Shown one piece after another: positions 1 through 7,543 of a stretch of DNA of 38,880 nucleotides. A program made the position numbers and the translations under genes. The stretch is from Xenorhabdus vietnamensis. Lineage in GTDB: Bacteria > Pseudomonadota > Gammaproteobacteria > Enterobacterales > Enterobacteriaceae. Location: positions 1 through 38,880 of the forward strand of contig NZ_MUBJ01000028.1 of assembly GCF_002127535.1 (NCBI RefSeq). Direction: 5' to 3'. The notes beneath the pieces are model-generated. The model worked only from the letters and a program-made list of their open reading frames with translations, was not told the origin of the DNA and ran no database searches. Within the stretch, counting starts at the first letter, position 1, and every line of letters starts with the position of its first letter.

Positions 1-77
1 GAGTGAAAAGGCGTCAGTATCCATGATATAGAAGAGGCTTAAAAAAGTGGGTATTGGGACACAATGATATTGATGAG

Positions 78-209
78 TCAAATCCAGTTTTTAACAAAAC
101 TTTCACGCTCTTGACCTGACGTGTACGGGAGGGCGCTGTCGCGCAGAGTAAGATTCAGTTCCTTTGCCATGTGCATAATGTCTTTTGTGGTGTAATGTGT
201 GATTTCCAT
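78..209 (-). CDS. Small hypothetical protein, 43 aa
   Basis: A 43-residue reading frame starts at ATG 209 and ends with TGA at 78. An AAGGGA ribosome-binding sequence lies about 12 bases upstream of the start. The peptide starts MEITHYTTKDIMHMAKELNL and ends SFVKNWI; it is polar, probably helical, and has no membrane segment or signal peptide. I do not recognise the family. It reads away from the lox/Cre region and could be a small backbone gene. The coding call rests on the start, the Shine-Dalgarno and protein-like composition only. Confidence 0.45.
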   Translation of the reverse strand: MEITHYTTKDIMHMAKELNLTLRDSALPYTSGQERESFVKNWI

Positions 210-408
210 TGTCTTCGTTTCCCTTAATGTGAAGAAAATCCTGCCTAACGGTAACAGTCCCGTAAGAAATAAAAATCATTCAGATTATATCTATCCGAAA
301 TTAGATGTCTGCTTACTCTTATAGCGAATTATTCTCATTATAAAAATCGTTATTATTTATTTCATTCATTCATTTCCCCCACTTTTAGGCGGAATTGACC
401 TTCATTTT
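210..408. other. AT-rich intergenic region left of the lox-like site
   Basis: No convincing gene is visible. The stretch is AT-rich, with runs such as repeated TTCATTCATT near 360-372. It probably carries the promoter of the small minus-strand gene ending at 78. No iteron array or clear promoter hexamers could be named. Confidence 0.4.
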
Positions 409-442
409 ATAAGGTGACATAAGTAGGTTTATGTCACCTTAT
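409..442. other. lox-like recombination site (13-8-13)
   Basis: The 34 bases have the loxP architecture. The left arm ATAAGGTGACATA (409-421) is followed by the asymmetric 8-base spacer AGTAGGTT (422-429) and the right arm TATGTCACCTTAT (430-442), an exact reverse complement of the left arm. The P1 loxP arm is ATAACTTCGTATA; the two arms agree at 8 of 13 positions, including the outer ATAA and inner ATA. The site lies 243 bases upstream of a Cre homologue, a placement like that in P1. It is inferred to be the target of that recombinase, probably for multimer resolution of the replicon. Confidence 0.85.
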
Positions 443-685
443 TCTGAAAAAAAAGGAGTAGGGCGTAACCGTCAAAAATGGGATTATCACTCATGATAAT
501 CATTACGACGGGTATCATGTCGGCAGGATGTTGATTGCGACCACCTGAAATGGTCACGACTAGTGATAAATCGCCAGCGATTTTTGTTAATAACTCAGGA
601 TGCGTGTACGTGAAATCTGACAAAAGGCGGGGGTTATTCGCCGTACTTTTCACGCAGCGCACCGAACGCAAAAAAGGAGATATTG
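443..685 (+). promoter_or_regulatory. Leader region of the Cre-like gene with small dyads
   Basis: The 243 bases between the lox-like site and the recombinase start hold no convincing gene. Small inverted repeats are visible: GATTATC/GATAATC at 482-501 and AAATCG/CGATTT near 570-585, the latter followed by a short T-rich run. They could be operator or attenuator elements. An AGGAG ribosome-binding sequence at about 675-679 serves the ATG at 686. Confidence 0.4.
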
Positions 686-1735
686 ATGGCCGGGGAAATG
701 ACAACGGGTAGCCGTAACGGGGCACTGATCGCGGAGAATCCGGATTTGAATGAGGAGATACTGCGTAACCTGAATGCCTTTATCAAAGACAAGGAAGCGT
801 TTGCTGACAACACATGGAACCAGTTTATGATCACGGTGCGCAAGTGGGGCCAGTGGTGTCTTGCCAAGGGGCGGCCTTATCTGCCGGTGGAGGCGGATTA
901 TCTGCGCGATTACCTGTGGGAACAGCATGAAAACGGACTGTCACCGGCCACGATCAGCAGTTGTGCTGCCATGCTGAATCTGTTGCACCGGCAGGCGGGA
1001 CTCATTCCCCCCGGTGACAGCCAGCAGGTCAAACGGGTACTGAAAAAAATTCACCGGCTGGCCGTGGTGAGGGGTGAGCAGACCGGGCAGGCGATCCCCT
1101 TTCGTATCGCGGACTTAAACCGGCTGGATACCGCGTGGCAGGACTCCCCCCGACTGAAAGATGTCCGTAATCTGGCGTTTTTATTTGTGGCTTACAATAC
1201 CTTACTGCGCGTGTCCAATCTGGGTCGTCTGAAGGTCAGGGACGTGATGGGCCAGCGCGACGACAGTCTCCTGTTGAATGTCGGTTACACCAAAACACGG
1301 GTGGACGGACAGGGACTGGTGAAAGCGCTCAGCCCCCGTGCCGCGGCCCGCTTGCGGGCATGGCTTCAGGTGTCCGGCCTGAGCGATCACCCCGACGCCT
1401 ATGTGTTCTGTCCGGTGCATCGCTCGAATCAGGCGGTGGTCACGACCACCAACCCACTGGACAGGCGCAAGTTGTCACCGATTTTTGCGGCGGCGTGGGA
1501 CGTGGTACACGGGGAAGACAGACAGCCCCAAAACAAAGGCCGCTATGCGACATGGACAGGCCACAGCGCCCGTGTGGGCGCGGCGCAGGACATGACCGAA
1601 TCGGGTTACAGCCTCGCCCAGATCATGCACGAAGGGACATGGACAAAACCGGAAACCGTGCTGGGTTATATCCGCAATCTGGACGCGAAAAAGAGCGTCA
1701 TGAATGAGCTGGTGGAAGGGCAACCGGAGGCGTGA
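686..1735 (+). CDS. Cre-type tyrosine recombinase
   Basis: This 349-residue protein closely resembles phage P1 Cre (343 aa) over its whole length. The N-terminal core-binding domain has AFADNTW where Cre has AFSEHTW; the catalytic domain has AYNTLLR, GYTKT, GHSARVGAA and YIRNLD, all in the Cre order. The six catalytic residues are recognisable: Arg175, Lys203, His293, Arg296, Trp319 and the nucleophile Tyr328. The frame can be read from TTG 683, but ATG 686 sits at the right distance from AGGAG and is preferred. A perfect lox-like palindrome lies upstream, as in P1. The likely role is resolving plasmid or prophage multimers. It is clearly a diverged homologue, so P1 loxP may not be its site. 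Confidence 0.93.
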   Translation: MAGEMTTGSRNGALIAENPDLNEEILRNLNAFIKDKEAFADNTWNQFMITVRKWGQWCLAKGRPYLPVEADYLRDYLWEQHENGLSPATISSCAAMLNLLHRQAGLIPPGDSQQVKRVLKKIHRLAVVRGEQTGQAIPFRIADLNRLDTAWQDSPRLKDVRNLAFLFVAYNTLLRVSNLGRLKVRDVMGQRDDSLLLNVGYTKTRVDGQGLVKALSPRAAARLRAWLQVSGLSDHPDAYVFCPVHRSNQAVVTTTNPLDRRKLSPIFAAAWDVVHGEDRQPQNKGRYATWTGHSARVGAAQDMTESGYSLAQIMHEGTWTKPETVLGYIRNLDAKKSVMNELVEGQPEA

Positions 1736-1751
1736 CCCCCCGTCCGTAGCA

Positions 1752-1793
1752 CCTTTGCCCAGCTGACGGTTCCCCGACCACGCTGGGCAAAGG
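1752..1793. terminator. Hairpin between convergent cre-like and antitoxin genes
   Basis: A perfect 12-bp stem, CCTTTGCCCAGC at 1752-1763 and GCTGGGCAAAGG at 1782-1793, encloses an 18-base loop. A short TTTT follows on the plus side at about 1801. It lies 16 bases after the recombinase stop and 12 bases before the antitoxin stop on the other strand, so it probably ends transcription from both sides. Confidence 0.6.
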
Positions 1794-1805
1794 CGGCGGA
1801 TTTTG

Positions 1806-2090
1806 CTAATGCGTTGCTAATGCTTTATAGAAATTCGGATTTTCCTGTATCACAGCCAACACTTTTGCGGCCAGTCCGGTAGGATTCCGGCGTTTTTGTT
1901 CCCAGCTTTTGATGGTGTCAAGGCTGGTGCCTAACGCTTCTGCCATTTCTGCCTGTGAAATGTTCAGCTGAGCACGGATCGCCTTCACATCGGCAACGTC
2001 GTACCGAGTGACACGCGCAGCGGCTTTGTTACCTTGCTTAATTTCAACGGCTTCTTCGAGGGATGCTTTCAATTCGTCAAAAAAACTCAT
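1806..2090 (-). CDS. HigA/NadS-like antitoxin, XRE family
   Basis: This 94-residue protein starts MSFFDELKASLEEAVEIKQG and carries a helix-turn-helix at about residues 38-75 (IRAQLNISQAEMAEALGTSLDTIKSWEQ). That is the pattern of HigA/NadS antitoxins paired with RelE/HigB-type toxins. ATG 2090 is preferred over an upstream in-frame start because GAGGTG lies just ahead of it. It follows the toxin gene by one base, and toxin-first order is typical of higBA. It is expected to neutralise the toxin and repress the shared promoter near 2440-2460. On a plasmid the pair would stabilise inheritance. Confidence 0.85.
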   Translation of the reverse strand: MSFFDELKASLEEAVEIKQGNKAAARVTRYDVADVKAIRAQLNISQAEMAEALGTSLDTIKSWEQKRRNPTGLAAKVLAVIQENPNFYKALATH

Positions 2091-2091
2091 G

Positions 2092-2424
2092 TTACACCTC
2101 ATCTTTTAGTAATTTTGTTAGTTTTTTCATTTCTGCTTTTTCGGCATCCGTTAAGCTGTCTTTTTTACTTTTCGGATAAGCCATCACCAAATAGATAATT
2201 TCTTCGGTTGCCAGAAAATAAATCACTCTGGCACTGCCGCTTTTTCCCTGTGAGCCTATAGCCATTCTTATTTTACGCAATCCCCCTGTACCACGTATCA
2301 GATCGCCTTTTTCCGGCGATTCGATCAGCTCTCGTTGAAGTTCTTTAAGCTCATCATCAGTGGCAATTTCTTTGATTTGTCGGGTAAAAAAACTGGTTTC
2401 AATGAATTCTATTGCATGACTCAC
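2092..2424 (-). CDS. RelE/HigB-type toxin
   Basis: This 110-residue basic protein has the RelE/HigB pattern: IEFIETSFFTRQI at the N-terminus, GDLIRGTGGLRKIRMA in the middle, and SARVIYFLATEEIIYLVMAYPKSKKDSLTDAE towards the end. Toxins of this family are usually ribosome-dependent mRNA interferases. The frame opens at TTG 2430, but GTG 2424 lies 8 bases after AGGAG and gives the usual MSHAIEFIET start, so it is preferred. The antitoxin gene follows after one base. The family is clear; the exact target is not. Confidence 0.85.
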   Translation of the reverse strand: MSHAIEFIETSFFTRQIKEIATDDELKELQRELIESPEKGDLIRGTGGLRKIRMAIGSQGKSGSARVIYFLATEEIIYLVMAYPKSKKDSLTDAEKAEMKKLTKLLKDEV

Positions 2425-2585
2425 GGGCAAATCTCCTTTTCATTAGAGTACATAGTACCCCTTTTGTGATAAAATTACCAGCCTGATTTGCAATTTTCAG
2501 TGTAATACGAATAACGAAATGTTATTTTTTCATCAAAATAGTGTTGGGTGAGCTGGAAACATAAAGAGTTAAGGAAGTTATAAAA
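2425..2585. promoter_or_regulatory. Divergent control region of the toxin-antitoxin operon
   Basis: The region separates the minus-strand toxin gene from the plus-strand HigA-like gene. Near 2445-2460 the plus strand reads GAGTACATAGTACCCC, a short dyad built on GTAC/AGTAC, which is a plausible operator for the HTH antitoxin. Promoter hexamers are not assigned. Confidence 0.4.
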
Positions 2586-2828
2586 ATGACTAAACGTATG
2601 CCGCCCCATCCGGAGTGCTACATCTCTGAGGAGATGGTACATTTAAATATGAGCCTGAAAGAACTTGCGCAGGCGATGGATGTTTCCCCGTCAACGATTT
2701 GGCAGCTGGTGGAAGGTCGTGTAGCGGTCACGCCAGCAATGGCGGTGCGTTTGTCTATCGCGCTGGGCAGTACAGCGGAAATGTGGCTGAGACTTCAGGA
2801 AGCGTACACAGCAGCGATAGAAAAATAG
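2586..2828 (+). CDS. Orphan HigA/VapI-like XRE protein
   Basis: This 80-residue protein starts MTKRMPPHPECYISEEMVHL and contains the HigA/VapI helix-turn-helix (LNMSLKELAQAMDVSPSTIWQLVEGRVAVTPAMAVRLSIALG) at about residues 20-60, ending in the family-typical AEMWLRLQEAY. AAGGAAG lies about 9 bases before the start. Family members run 90-100 residues, so it is slightly short but looks complete. No toxin gene lies next to it. It may be a solitary repressor or a decoy antitoxin. It runs divergently from the HigBA-type pair. Confidence 0.75.
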   Translation: MTKRMPPHPECYISEEMVHLNMSLKELAQAMDVSPSTIWQLVEGRVAVTPAMAVRLSIALGSTAEMWLRLQEAYTAAIEK

Positions 2829-2845
2829 CTTTATTTTTCCTTTTT

Positions 2846-2867
2846 ACGACACTTAAATAAGTGTCGT
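2846..2867. terminator. Perfect dyad after the HigA-like gene
   Basis: ACGACACTTA and TAAGTGTCGT form a perfect 10-bp stem around AA, 18 bases after the stop at 2828. It lacks a strong T-run, so it is a possible terminator or a protein-binding palindrome. Confidence 0.4.
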
Positions 2868-2917
2868 GCTACCCACTTGGAGCACAATCACAGGTGACAC
2901 CATCCCAAACAAGAAAA

Positions 2918-2937
2918 GCCGGTGTATCAACACCGGC
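2918..2937 (-). terminator. Intrinsic terminator, minus strand
   Basis: GCCGGTGT and ACACCGGC form a perfect GC-rich 8-bp stem around ATCA. Read on the minus strand the hairpin is followed by TTTTCTTG. It lies about 95 bases downstream of the minus-strand XRE remnant and fits as its terminator. Confidence 0.6.
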
Positions 2938-3031
2938 CTTCTGAGCGCACAAATCCAAACAAAACAGGGTGTTTTTGCTGAATTATGGCATCAGGATATC
3001 AGGAACAAGGCACTTTGCACCAGCAATATAC

Positions 3032-3390
3032 TTAATCTTCATCATATTGACCTCCCTTTCGAACTAGATTGATATGCTCCATAGTCTTTTTGAAGTCCTC
3101 CAAGGTATTTTTCAAATCATCGAAGGATTTTTCATATTCTTTGCTTTTCTTTGTCAATGTAGTGATGAGTTCTTTTTCTAATCCGCTACCAAATTTATTT
3201 CTATATAGCATTAAAACCTGCTCTGCGAAGATATCCTCGTCATCATCGATATAAAAATAACAGGTCGGCACATTTAAAATAGCAGCAAGTTGGCAAGCTA
3301 CGTAGTATGGCGGTGATAAAACCCCTCTTTCATATTCGCTGATTTTTATCCTTGCACGGCCTTTACTCGTTCCCTCCAGTGCTTCCCTGT
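3032..3390 (-). pseudogene. XRE-family regulator, 5' end broken
   Basis: A minus-strand frame, open from about 3390, encodes REALEGTSKGRARIKISEYE, then RGVLSPPYYVACQLAAILNV, then PTCYFYIDDDEDIFAEQVLM and a charged helical tail. The ISEYERG segment is typical of helix 3 and the following turn of phage-repressor-like XRE proteins that tolerate a YFYIDDD extension. The usual first HTH helices are missing: an in-frame stop (TGA) occurs just upstream, near 3400. A frame of 79 residues from GTG 3271 lacks the HTH. It is most likely a decayed repressor. Confidence 0.6.
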
Positions 3391-3802
3391 TATAACATCA
3401 TATCGCCGGTACGGTGTTCGCTTTTTGCCGGATCGTACTTGTATCTGATGAAGGATATAGAAGAAGCTAAAAAAGCGCGCAATACCGTCTCTCAGCAAAA
3501 TTTAAGAGAAAACAGAAGGAAAACCAGTGCCCTCCGCAGAAATCAAGACTGGCTGGAGCAACATCGTCTTCAACTGGAAGAACAGCACCGCATAATCTGA
3601 AATACCCTGCAAGAGAAAGGCACCCTTGCTTTCGTCAGTTTCCTGAACTGACGATGGGTACATATCTGGACGTATGTACGCAATGATCGTAACGCGGGTT
3701 TATCAGACCCGCCAGCAGCGTGGTTCTCTAGCGGCGGAGAGTTATTTGCAACAGGGCCCGCTCACTTATGAACACCATACTAAGAGAAGAATTAGCATCA
3801 CT
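3391..3802. other. Unassigned region with weak small frames
   Basis: Two short plus-strand frames can be read. One is 50 residues (3448-3600), highly charged and rich in Arg, Glu and Gln (ending WLEQHRLQLEEQHRII). The other is 44 residues (3674-3808), starting MYAMIVTRVYQTRQQRGSLA. Neither has a convincing ribosome-binding site or a family I recognise. They may be remnants at the junction between the plasmid backbone and the biosynthetic cluster. Confidence 0.3.
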
Positions 3803-4576
3803 TTATGACCAAAGTCTAAGACAGCCGTCGTCGTCCAGCCCTATAAAGGAGGTCTGTGAAATACGACAACCCTGACCGTGTCCCATGATTTCATGGAAGT
3901 TCTGTGTGTTGAAAATGACCAGATCACCCACTTCGGGTTTCACCTTGCAATGGGTGGAGGACTCGAGCACATCGTATGGAAAGCAGTAATCGTTCTCTAC
4001 CTTAAGGCGTTCATTTTCCTTTGAGTGTACCGTGTCATAAATGATCAGTTCGCCTCCGTTGCCTTGGTAGTTGGTGTAATAAATGTTCCAGCTTAACTGG
4101 CGCTTCAATTGTGTAACGGCCCAAGGTTGATGGATGTGGCTAGGTGCATGGTCGATGTGCAACTTTCCATGTCCTTTAAAGCTACGGAAAGCGCCAGCAA
4201 AATAGTCTCCATAGCCTTCCTCGTGATAGATCTCAACTCCGCGCTGGGTATCACGTCTGAGCGCCTCTATCACTTGCTCAACCGGATTGATGTTGAGATC
4301 GCGATAGATATCAGAGACCTCCTGTTCTGCGCGTTTCTTCTTGAAGAAATAGACCGACTTCTTCATATGGGAATAACGGTTGTGGCATATGGCCTGCTGG
4401 TTAACGGGAATGTCATTCATATGACCATACTTTGTTACCAGACGGTCGGCGACAGTCTGGCAGATTTCAGGGTCAATAAACCCCCTGACCAAGATACCTG
4501 GGATCTTGAAATCGAGCAGCAGATCCATGTTTTCTTTGGTTAACTCACACAAATCATTGGTGATCCAACGTGTCAT
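3803..4576 (-). CDS. 2OG-Fe(II) dioxygenase-like protein
   Basis: This 257-residue protein has the iron-binding set of 2-oxoglutarate/Fe(II) dioxygenases of the prolyl-4-hydroxylase type. His140 and Asp142 form HxD in KLHIDHAP, the distal His228 lies in NTQNFHEI, and Arg238 (GCRISQTSF) is a candidate 2-oxoglutarate ligand. Between them a WNIYYTNYQGNGGELIIY strand pattern fits a double-stranded beta-helix. The family hydroxylates or desaturates small molecules or protein side chains. As the last gene of the 9521-3803 run it probably tailors the product. GGAC precedes ATG 4576. The substrate is unknown. Confidence 0.75.
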   Translation of the reverse strand: MTRWITNDLCELTKENMDLLLDFKIPGILVRGFIDPEICQTVADRLVTKYGHMNDIPVNQQAICHNRYSHMKKSVYFFKKKRAEQEVSDIYRDLNINPVEQVIEALRRDTQRGVEIYHEEGYGDYFAGAFRSFKGHGKLHIDHAPSHIHQPWAVTQLKRQLSWNIYYTNYQGNGGELIIYDTVHSKENERLKVENDYCFPYDVLESSTHCKVKPEVGDLVIFNTQNFHEIMGHGQGCRISQTSFIGLDDDGCLRLWS

Positions 4577-4608
4577 AATATGTCCTTAATTAGTATTAGT
4601 GAGTGCGG

Positions 4609-5262
4609 CTATTGGCATGATTGGCGGCTGCGTTTACCAGCAAAATCGACCTTCAACTGATCCGTTTTTGTGTGCTCACCGACGACGACTTTTGCTCCCA
4701 TCGAAACAGTGCCTTTTGCATGCTGTGCGCTACAGACATTGGCATCCACACCCATTGACAGTTCGACGTTGGCTGTATTGATGTGCAGAACCTGACTGGC
4801 TTGGTTGAAATCGGCTCCCATGTTGAGTGTAAGGTTCAACGTATCAACGGAGCCAGATACTGTGTAGGATGCCCCCATGGTGCCGTTGAGGTTTAATGTG
4901 TCGCTGGCGTAGCTGCATGCAGCCATATTGACCGCTACGCCAAACTGCGCGTCCACGGTAGTGATTGGTGTGGTGGTGGTGATCGTCACGTTCAGCTTCT
5001 CTGGGTTGAAATCGAAGCCATTCTCACGGTAGGCGGTGTTGTTTATCATTAGGATATCGTCGTTCACCTGCCAGGTGAGGTTATCGACAAGTTTCGCCTT
5101 TCCACTGATAGCTAGCGCATTACTATCCCCGCATTTAACGGTGACGTTCATGCCTCGGACGAGCGATAACACCGAAAATGACTGAGGTTGAAAATCTTGC
5201 TCTGCGGCCTGCACATGATCAGAACAAAGAAGCACAAGCGCAATGATTGGCTTGGTTTTCAT
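4609..5262 (-). CDS. Secreted DUF2807 (head-GIN-domain-like) protein
   Basis: This 217-residue protein begins with a signal peptide (MKTKPIIALVLLCSDHVQA, likely cleavage before AEQ). The rest is a beta-rich repeat fold with recurring xxLNLxxxMGAxxxxS patterns at about residues 115-200 (LNLNGTMGAS, LNLTLNMGAD, VELSMGVDA, GTVSMGAKV). That resembles the right-handed beta-helix of DUF2807 putative auto-transporter/adhesin head GIN domains. It should lie in the periplasm or at the outer surface. The start overlaps the P450 stop as ATGA, so the two are translationally coupled. Its part in a biosynthetic operon is unclear; it might bind the product. Several cysteines (about residues 44, 116, 176, 216) could form disulfides. 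Confidence 0.7.
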   Translation of the reverse strand: MKTKPIIALVLLCSDHVQAAEQDFQPQSFSVLSLVRGMNVTVKCGDSNALAISGKAKLVDNLTWQVNDDILMINNTAYRENGFDFNPEKLNVTITTTTPITTVDAQFGVAVNMAACSYASDTLNLNGTMGASYTVSGSVDTLNLTLNMGADFNQASQVLHINTANVELSMGVDANVCSAQHAKGTVSMGAKVVVGEHTKTDQLKVDFAGKRSRQSCQ

Positions 5263-6596
5263 GAATATTCCTCTTGGAATTGCCCCGTTTTGTCGGTGGT
5301 TGTGTGTAAGGAAATCGGGCCTCTTGGCCTCAGGTTAAGTTTGAATTCAGGTCGCAGCTGGAGTGGTGTTACGGTCTCGCTCAGAGACCAGTCATGATCG
5401 CGGCAGAGTGTCAGCAGGCACATAACCAGTTGATGGAGGGTTAAACTCATTCCAGCGCAAATCCTTGGACCGACCCCAAATGGGAAGTACTTGGCAGGGT
5501 TAAGGCGCTGACGTTGCATAAAGCGCTCGATGTCAAACTCCAGTGGCAGGGGCCAGCACTGCGGATCGCGATGGATCAGCCAGGAGCAGAATAGGACGTG
5601 CGTGCCTTTAGCGATGGTTACACCATCAAGGATAATGTTGCGCGACGTACAGCGCTCAACCAGAGGCTGAACGGGTGAGAGTCTTAAACACTCTTTGATG
5701 GCCGCTATGGTGACGGGGCTGCGCTGTATACTCCAACCCCGGTGTGCCATGTTATGGCTTTCCTGACGAATTTGAGCGATGACCTCGGGGTTACGGGCTA
5801 GATGGATCAGACACCACAGTAAGGTTGAGGCAGGATTGTCGACGCTGCCCAGCAGGTTGCCCATCAGAAAATCGGTGAGAAAGGCTTTTTGCGCTGGGTT
5901 GTGTTCGATATCTAGGTGTTTGGCGAGCTGTCCTAGCAGGGTGCTTTCATCGCGATCAGGGTGACAAAGCGCCGCGTCCAGAATCTGTGCTATTTCGGTG
6001 CGAAAAGCATGGACCCGTGGGTCGAGATACAGCGCGGCTTTATCATGGTGTTCCGCTTGTTGTACCAGATGAAAGAACACTTCCTGATGGTGTCTGATCA
6101 GTGCAATGGCGGTGTCTACAGAGGTCTGGTGCCCCAAATATGGGGCCAGGACGCACCGGGTGGCCCACTCCAGGCACAGGGACCATGCATCGTCGATAAC
6201 GGGAATATCCGAAAAGCATTCGCTCAGCCATTGTGCAGCCTCTTGGTTAGCTTGCATGAGTCCTGGATGCTTTGGGTTAACGGTCGGCATGGCCAGTGTC
6301 CGCAACTGGCGCCATTCCTCACCGTCCTGAGCGAACGTCAGGCTCTGTCCGAACTGTATGCGGCCAAGGGCGGATGATGTCCGTGTATTGCGCATCTCTT
6401 TGGTAAAATGGTCGTCGTGCTCGAGCCAGTACTCAACGTGCCGATAATCGGCCAAAATCAGGATTTGGCTACCGTTGTCAAATTTGAGCGTGAACATAGG
6501 GCAGTCTGGTCGATACGCTTGTTCGATGGCTTTGAGTATTCCCTTTGCTTGAAGGGTACGATTGCTCACTCGGTGGCAGTGGAGTGTGGTTGACAT
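5259..6596 (-). CDS. Cytochrome P450
   Basis: This 445-residue soluble bacterial-type P450 shows the haem-binding loop FPFGVGPRICAG near residue 385, with Cys as the iron ligand. It also has the K-helix ExxR (KECLRL) and a perf-type segment (FDIERFMQRQRL). The I-helix reads LLGSVDNPAS, so the usual acid-Thr pair is Asp-Asn. P450s insert oxygen using electrons from a separate redox partner; no ferredoxin or reductase is encoded nearby. The frame extends upstream to 6683, but ATG 6596 preceded by AGGA is preferred because the extension overlaps the preceding gene. It starts 14 bases after the KASIII-like gene and probably tailors the cluster product. Confidence 0.9.
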   Translation of the reverse strand: MSTTLHCHRVSNRTLQAKGILKAIEQAYRPDCPMFTLKFDNGSQILILADYRHVEYWLEHDDHFTKEMRNTRTSSALGRIQFGQSLTFAQDGEEWRQLRTLAMPTVNPKHPGLMQANQEAAQWLSECFSDIPVIDDAWSLCLEWATRCVLAPYLGHQTSVDTAIALIRHHQEVFFHLVQQAEHHDKAALYLDPRVHAFRTEIAQILDAALCHPDRDESTLLGQLAKHLDIEHNPAQKAFLTDFLMGNLLGSVDNPASTLLWCLIHLARNPEVIAQIRQESHNMAHRGWSIQRSPVTIAAIKECLRLSPVQPLVERCTSRNIILDGVTIAKGTHVLFCSWLIHRDPQCWPLPLEFDIERFMQRQRLNPAKYFPFGVGPRICAGMSLTLHQLVMCLLTLCRDHDWSLSETVTPLQLRPEFKLNLRPRGPISLHTTTDKTGQFQEEYS

Positions 6597-6610
6597 AAAG
6601 ATTCCTGCAA

Positions 6611-7543
6611 TTAGTGGTCGGGTGTATAAGCGATCGAGCAGGCTCCGACATAGCCGCCGGAGCCGACAGAGAGTAGGGCCCATCGCTGCGACTGATCCGC
6701 TGGGTCTTGGAAATGGCGATTCATCAGTAAGAAGGGGTCAGCGGCACAACAATGGCCGATATCCGGCAACAGAGAGAGATCCAGCCGTTGCCCCGTTTCT
6801 GGAAAGGAGCGAGTGTAGTTGAACCAACTGACTCTGTTTATGTTATGCGGTAGAATGGCAGTATGTGGGCGCTGAGGGTCGTCAAGCGCTTCCAGAGCCT
6901 CATTCACCAGCGTATCGTGGGCACGGTAGAAGGCCTGATTCTGTTGTTCGTCACCAAACAGCCCCTGATGATATTGGCTGTCATGATGAGTATAGATACT
7001 CTCTATCTGCCAAGGGCCGGGTAACCGGTCGACCACCAGAGAGGCATAACCGTCGGCCATCATGGTGCAGCCAGCCACATACCGATGCTCGGGGTTCAGT
7101 GAATGGAAACTATCGCCAATCAGGATCACGATCCGCTCAGCAACGCCCTGCGCTAAAAGAGATTGCGCCATCGAAAGTCCCCAAAATCCACCCGCGCAAT
7201 TGTGTTGATCCACTTCGTAACTGTGACGTACGGATTGGAGAGCAGGTATCGTGTCTATCAGTTCAGCTATTCTGCTTTGGTTGTCCGCACTCTGGACTGG
7301 AAACGCGTGCACGTAGATGAGGGTATCAATCGCCGGTGACCCTAAGTCTCGCAGAGACTCCTTGATGACCGTTTGCATGGCGTGCAATGGGGGCTCCCGA
7401 TCGGAGTGGGCTGAGACGCTGTCGATACCAAACAGGCGACTGAACACCTTTGCTTCCATAGGGGAACAGCCCGATATTTCCGCCAGACTCTGGACAGAAA
7501 TACGCGAACTCGGGATATGGGCCGATAGTGAGGCTACACGCAT
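6611..7543 (-). CDS. KASIII-like ketosynthase/acyltransferase (KAS1), Cys-His-His
   Basis: This 310-residue thiolase-fold protein aligns with FabH (about 317 aa). The nucleophile is Cys116 in VDQHNCAGGF, and His233 in LPHNINR matches the FabH VPHQANLR His. The third triad position, Asn in FabH (GNTSAAS), is His264 here (IGHCCAADPF). The C-terminal glycine-rich strand (LLSVGSGGYVG) is intact. FabH-like enzymes condense acyl-CoA with malonyl-ACP or transfer acyl groups. The start is covered by AGGAGG and overlaps by 10 bases the gene for a KASIII-like protein lacking the Cys (7534-8400), suggesting a heterodimer. The substrate is unknown. Confidence 0.85.
   Translation of the reverse strand: MRVASLSAHIPSSRISVQSLAEISGCSPMEAKVFSRLFGIDSVSAHSDREPPLHAMQTVIKESLRDLGSPAIDTLIYVHAFPVQSADNQSRIAELIDTIPALQSVRHSYEVDQHNCAGGFWGLSMAQSLLAQGVAERIVILIGDSFHSLNPEHRYVAGCTMMADGYASLVVDRLPGPWQIESIYTHHDSQYHQGLFGDEQQNQAFYRAHDTLVNEALEALDDPQRPHTAILPHNINRVSWFNYTRSFPETGQRLDLSLLPDIGHCCAADPFLLMNRHFQDPADQSQRWALLSVGSGGYVGACSIAYTPDH

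Noticed and set aside
409-442. Palindrome considered as a transcription terminator
   Set aside because: It is AT-rich without a following T-run on either strand, and its 13-8-13 layout plus the adjacent Cre homologue fit a recombination site better.
3674-3808. 44-residue plus-strand frame just before the 2OG oxygenase stop
   Set aside because: No ribosome-binding site or known family; it is only mentioned within the unassigned region.
4109-4543. Plus-strand 144-residue open frame inside the 2OG oxygenase gene
   Set aside because: It is antisense to a gene with clear catalytic motifs and shows no family pattern or ribosome-binding site of its own.
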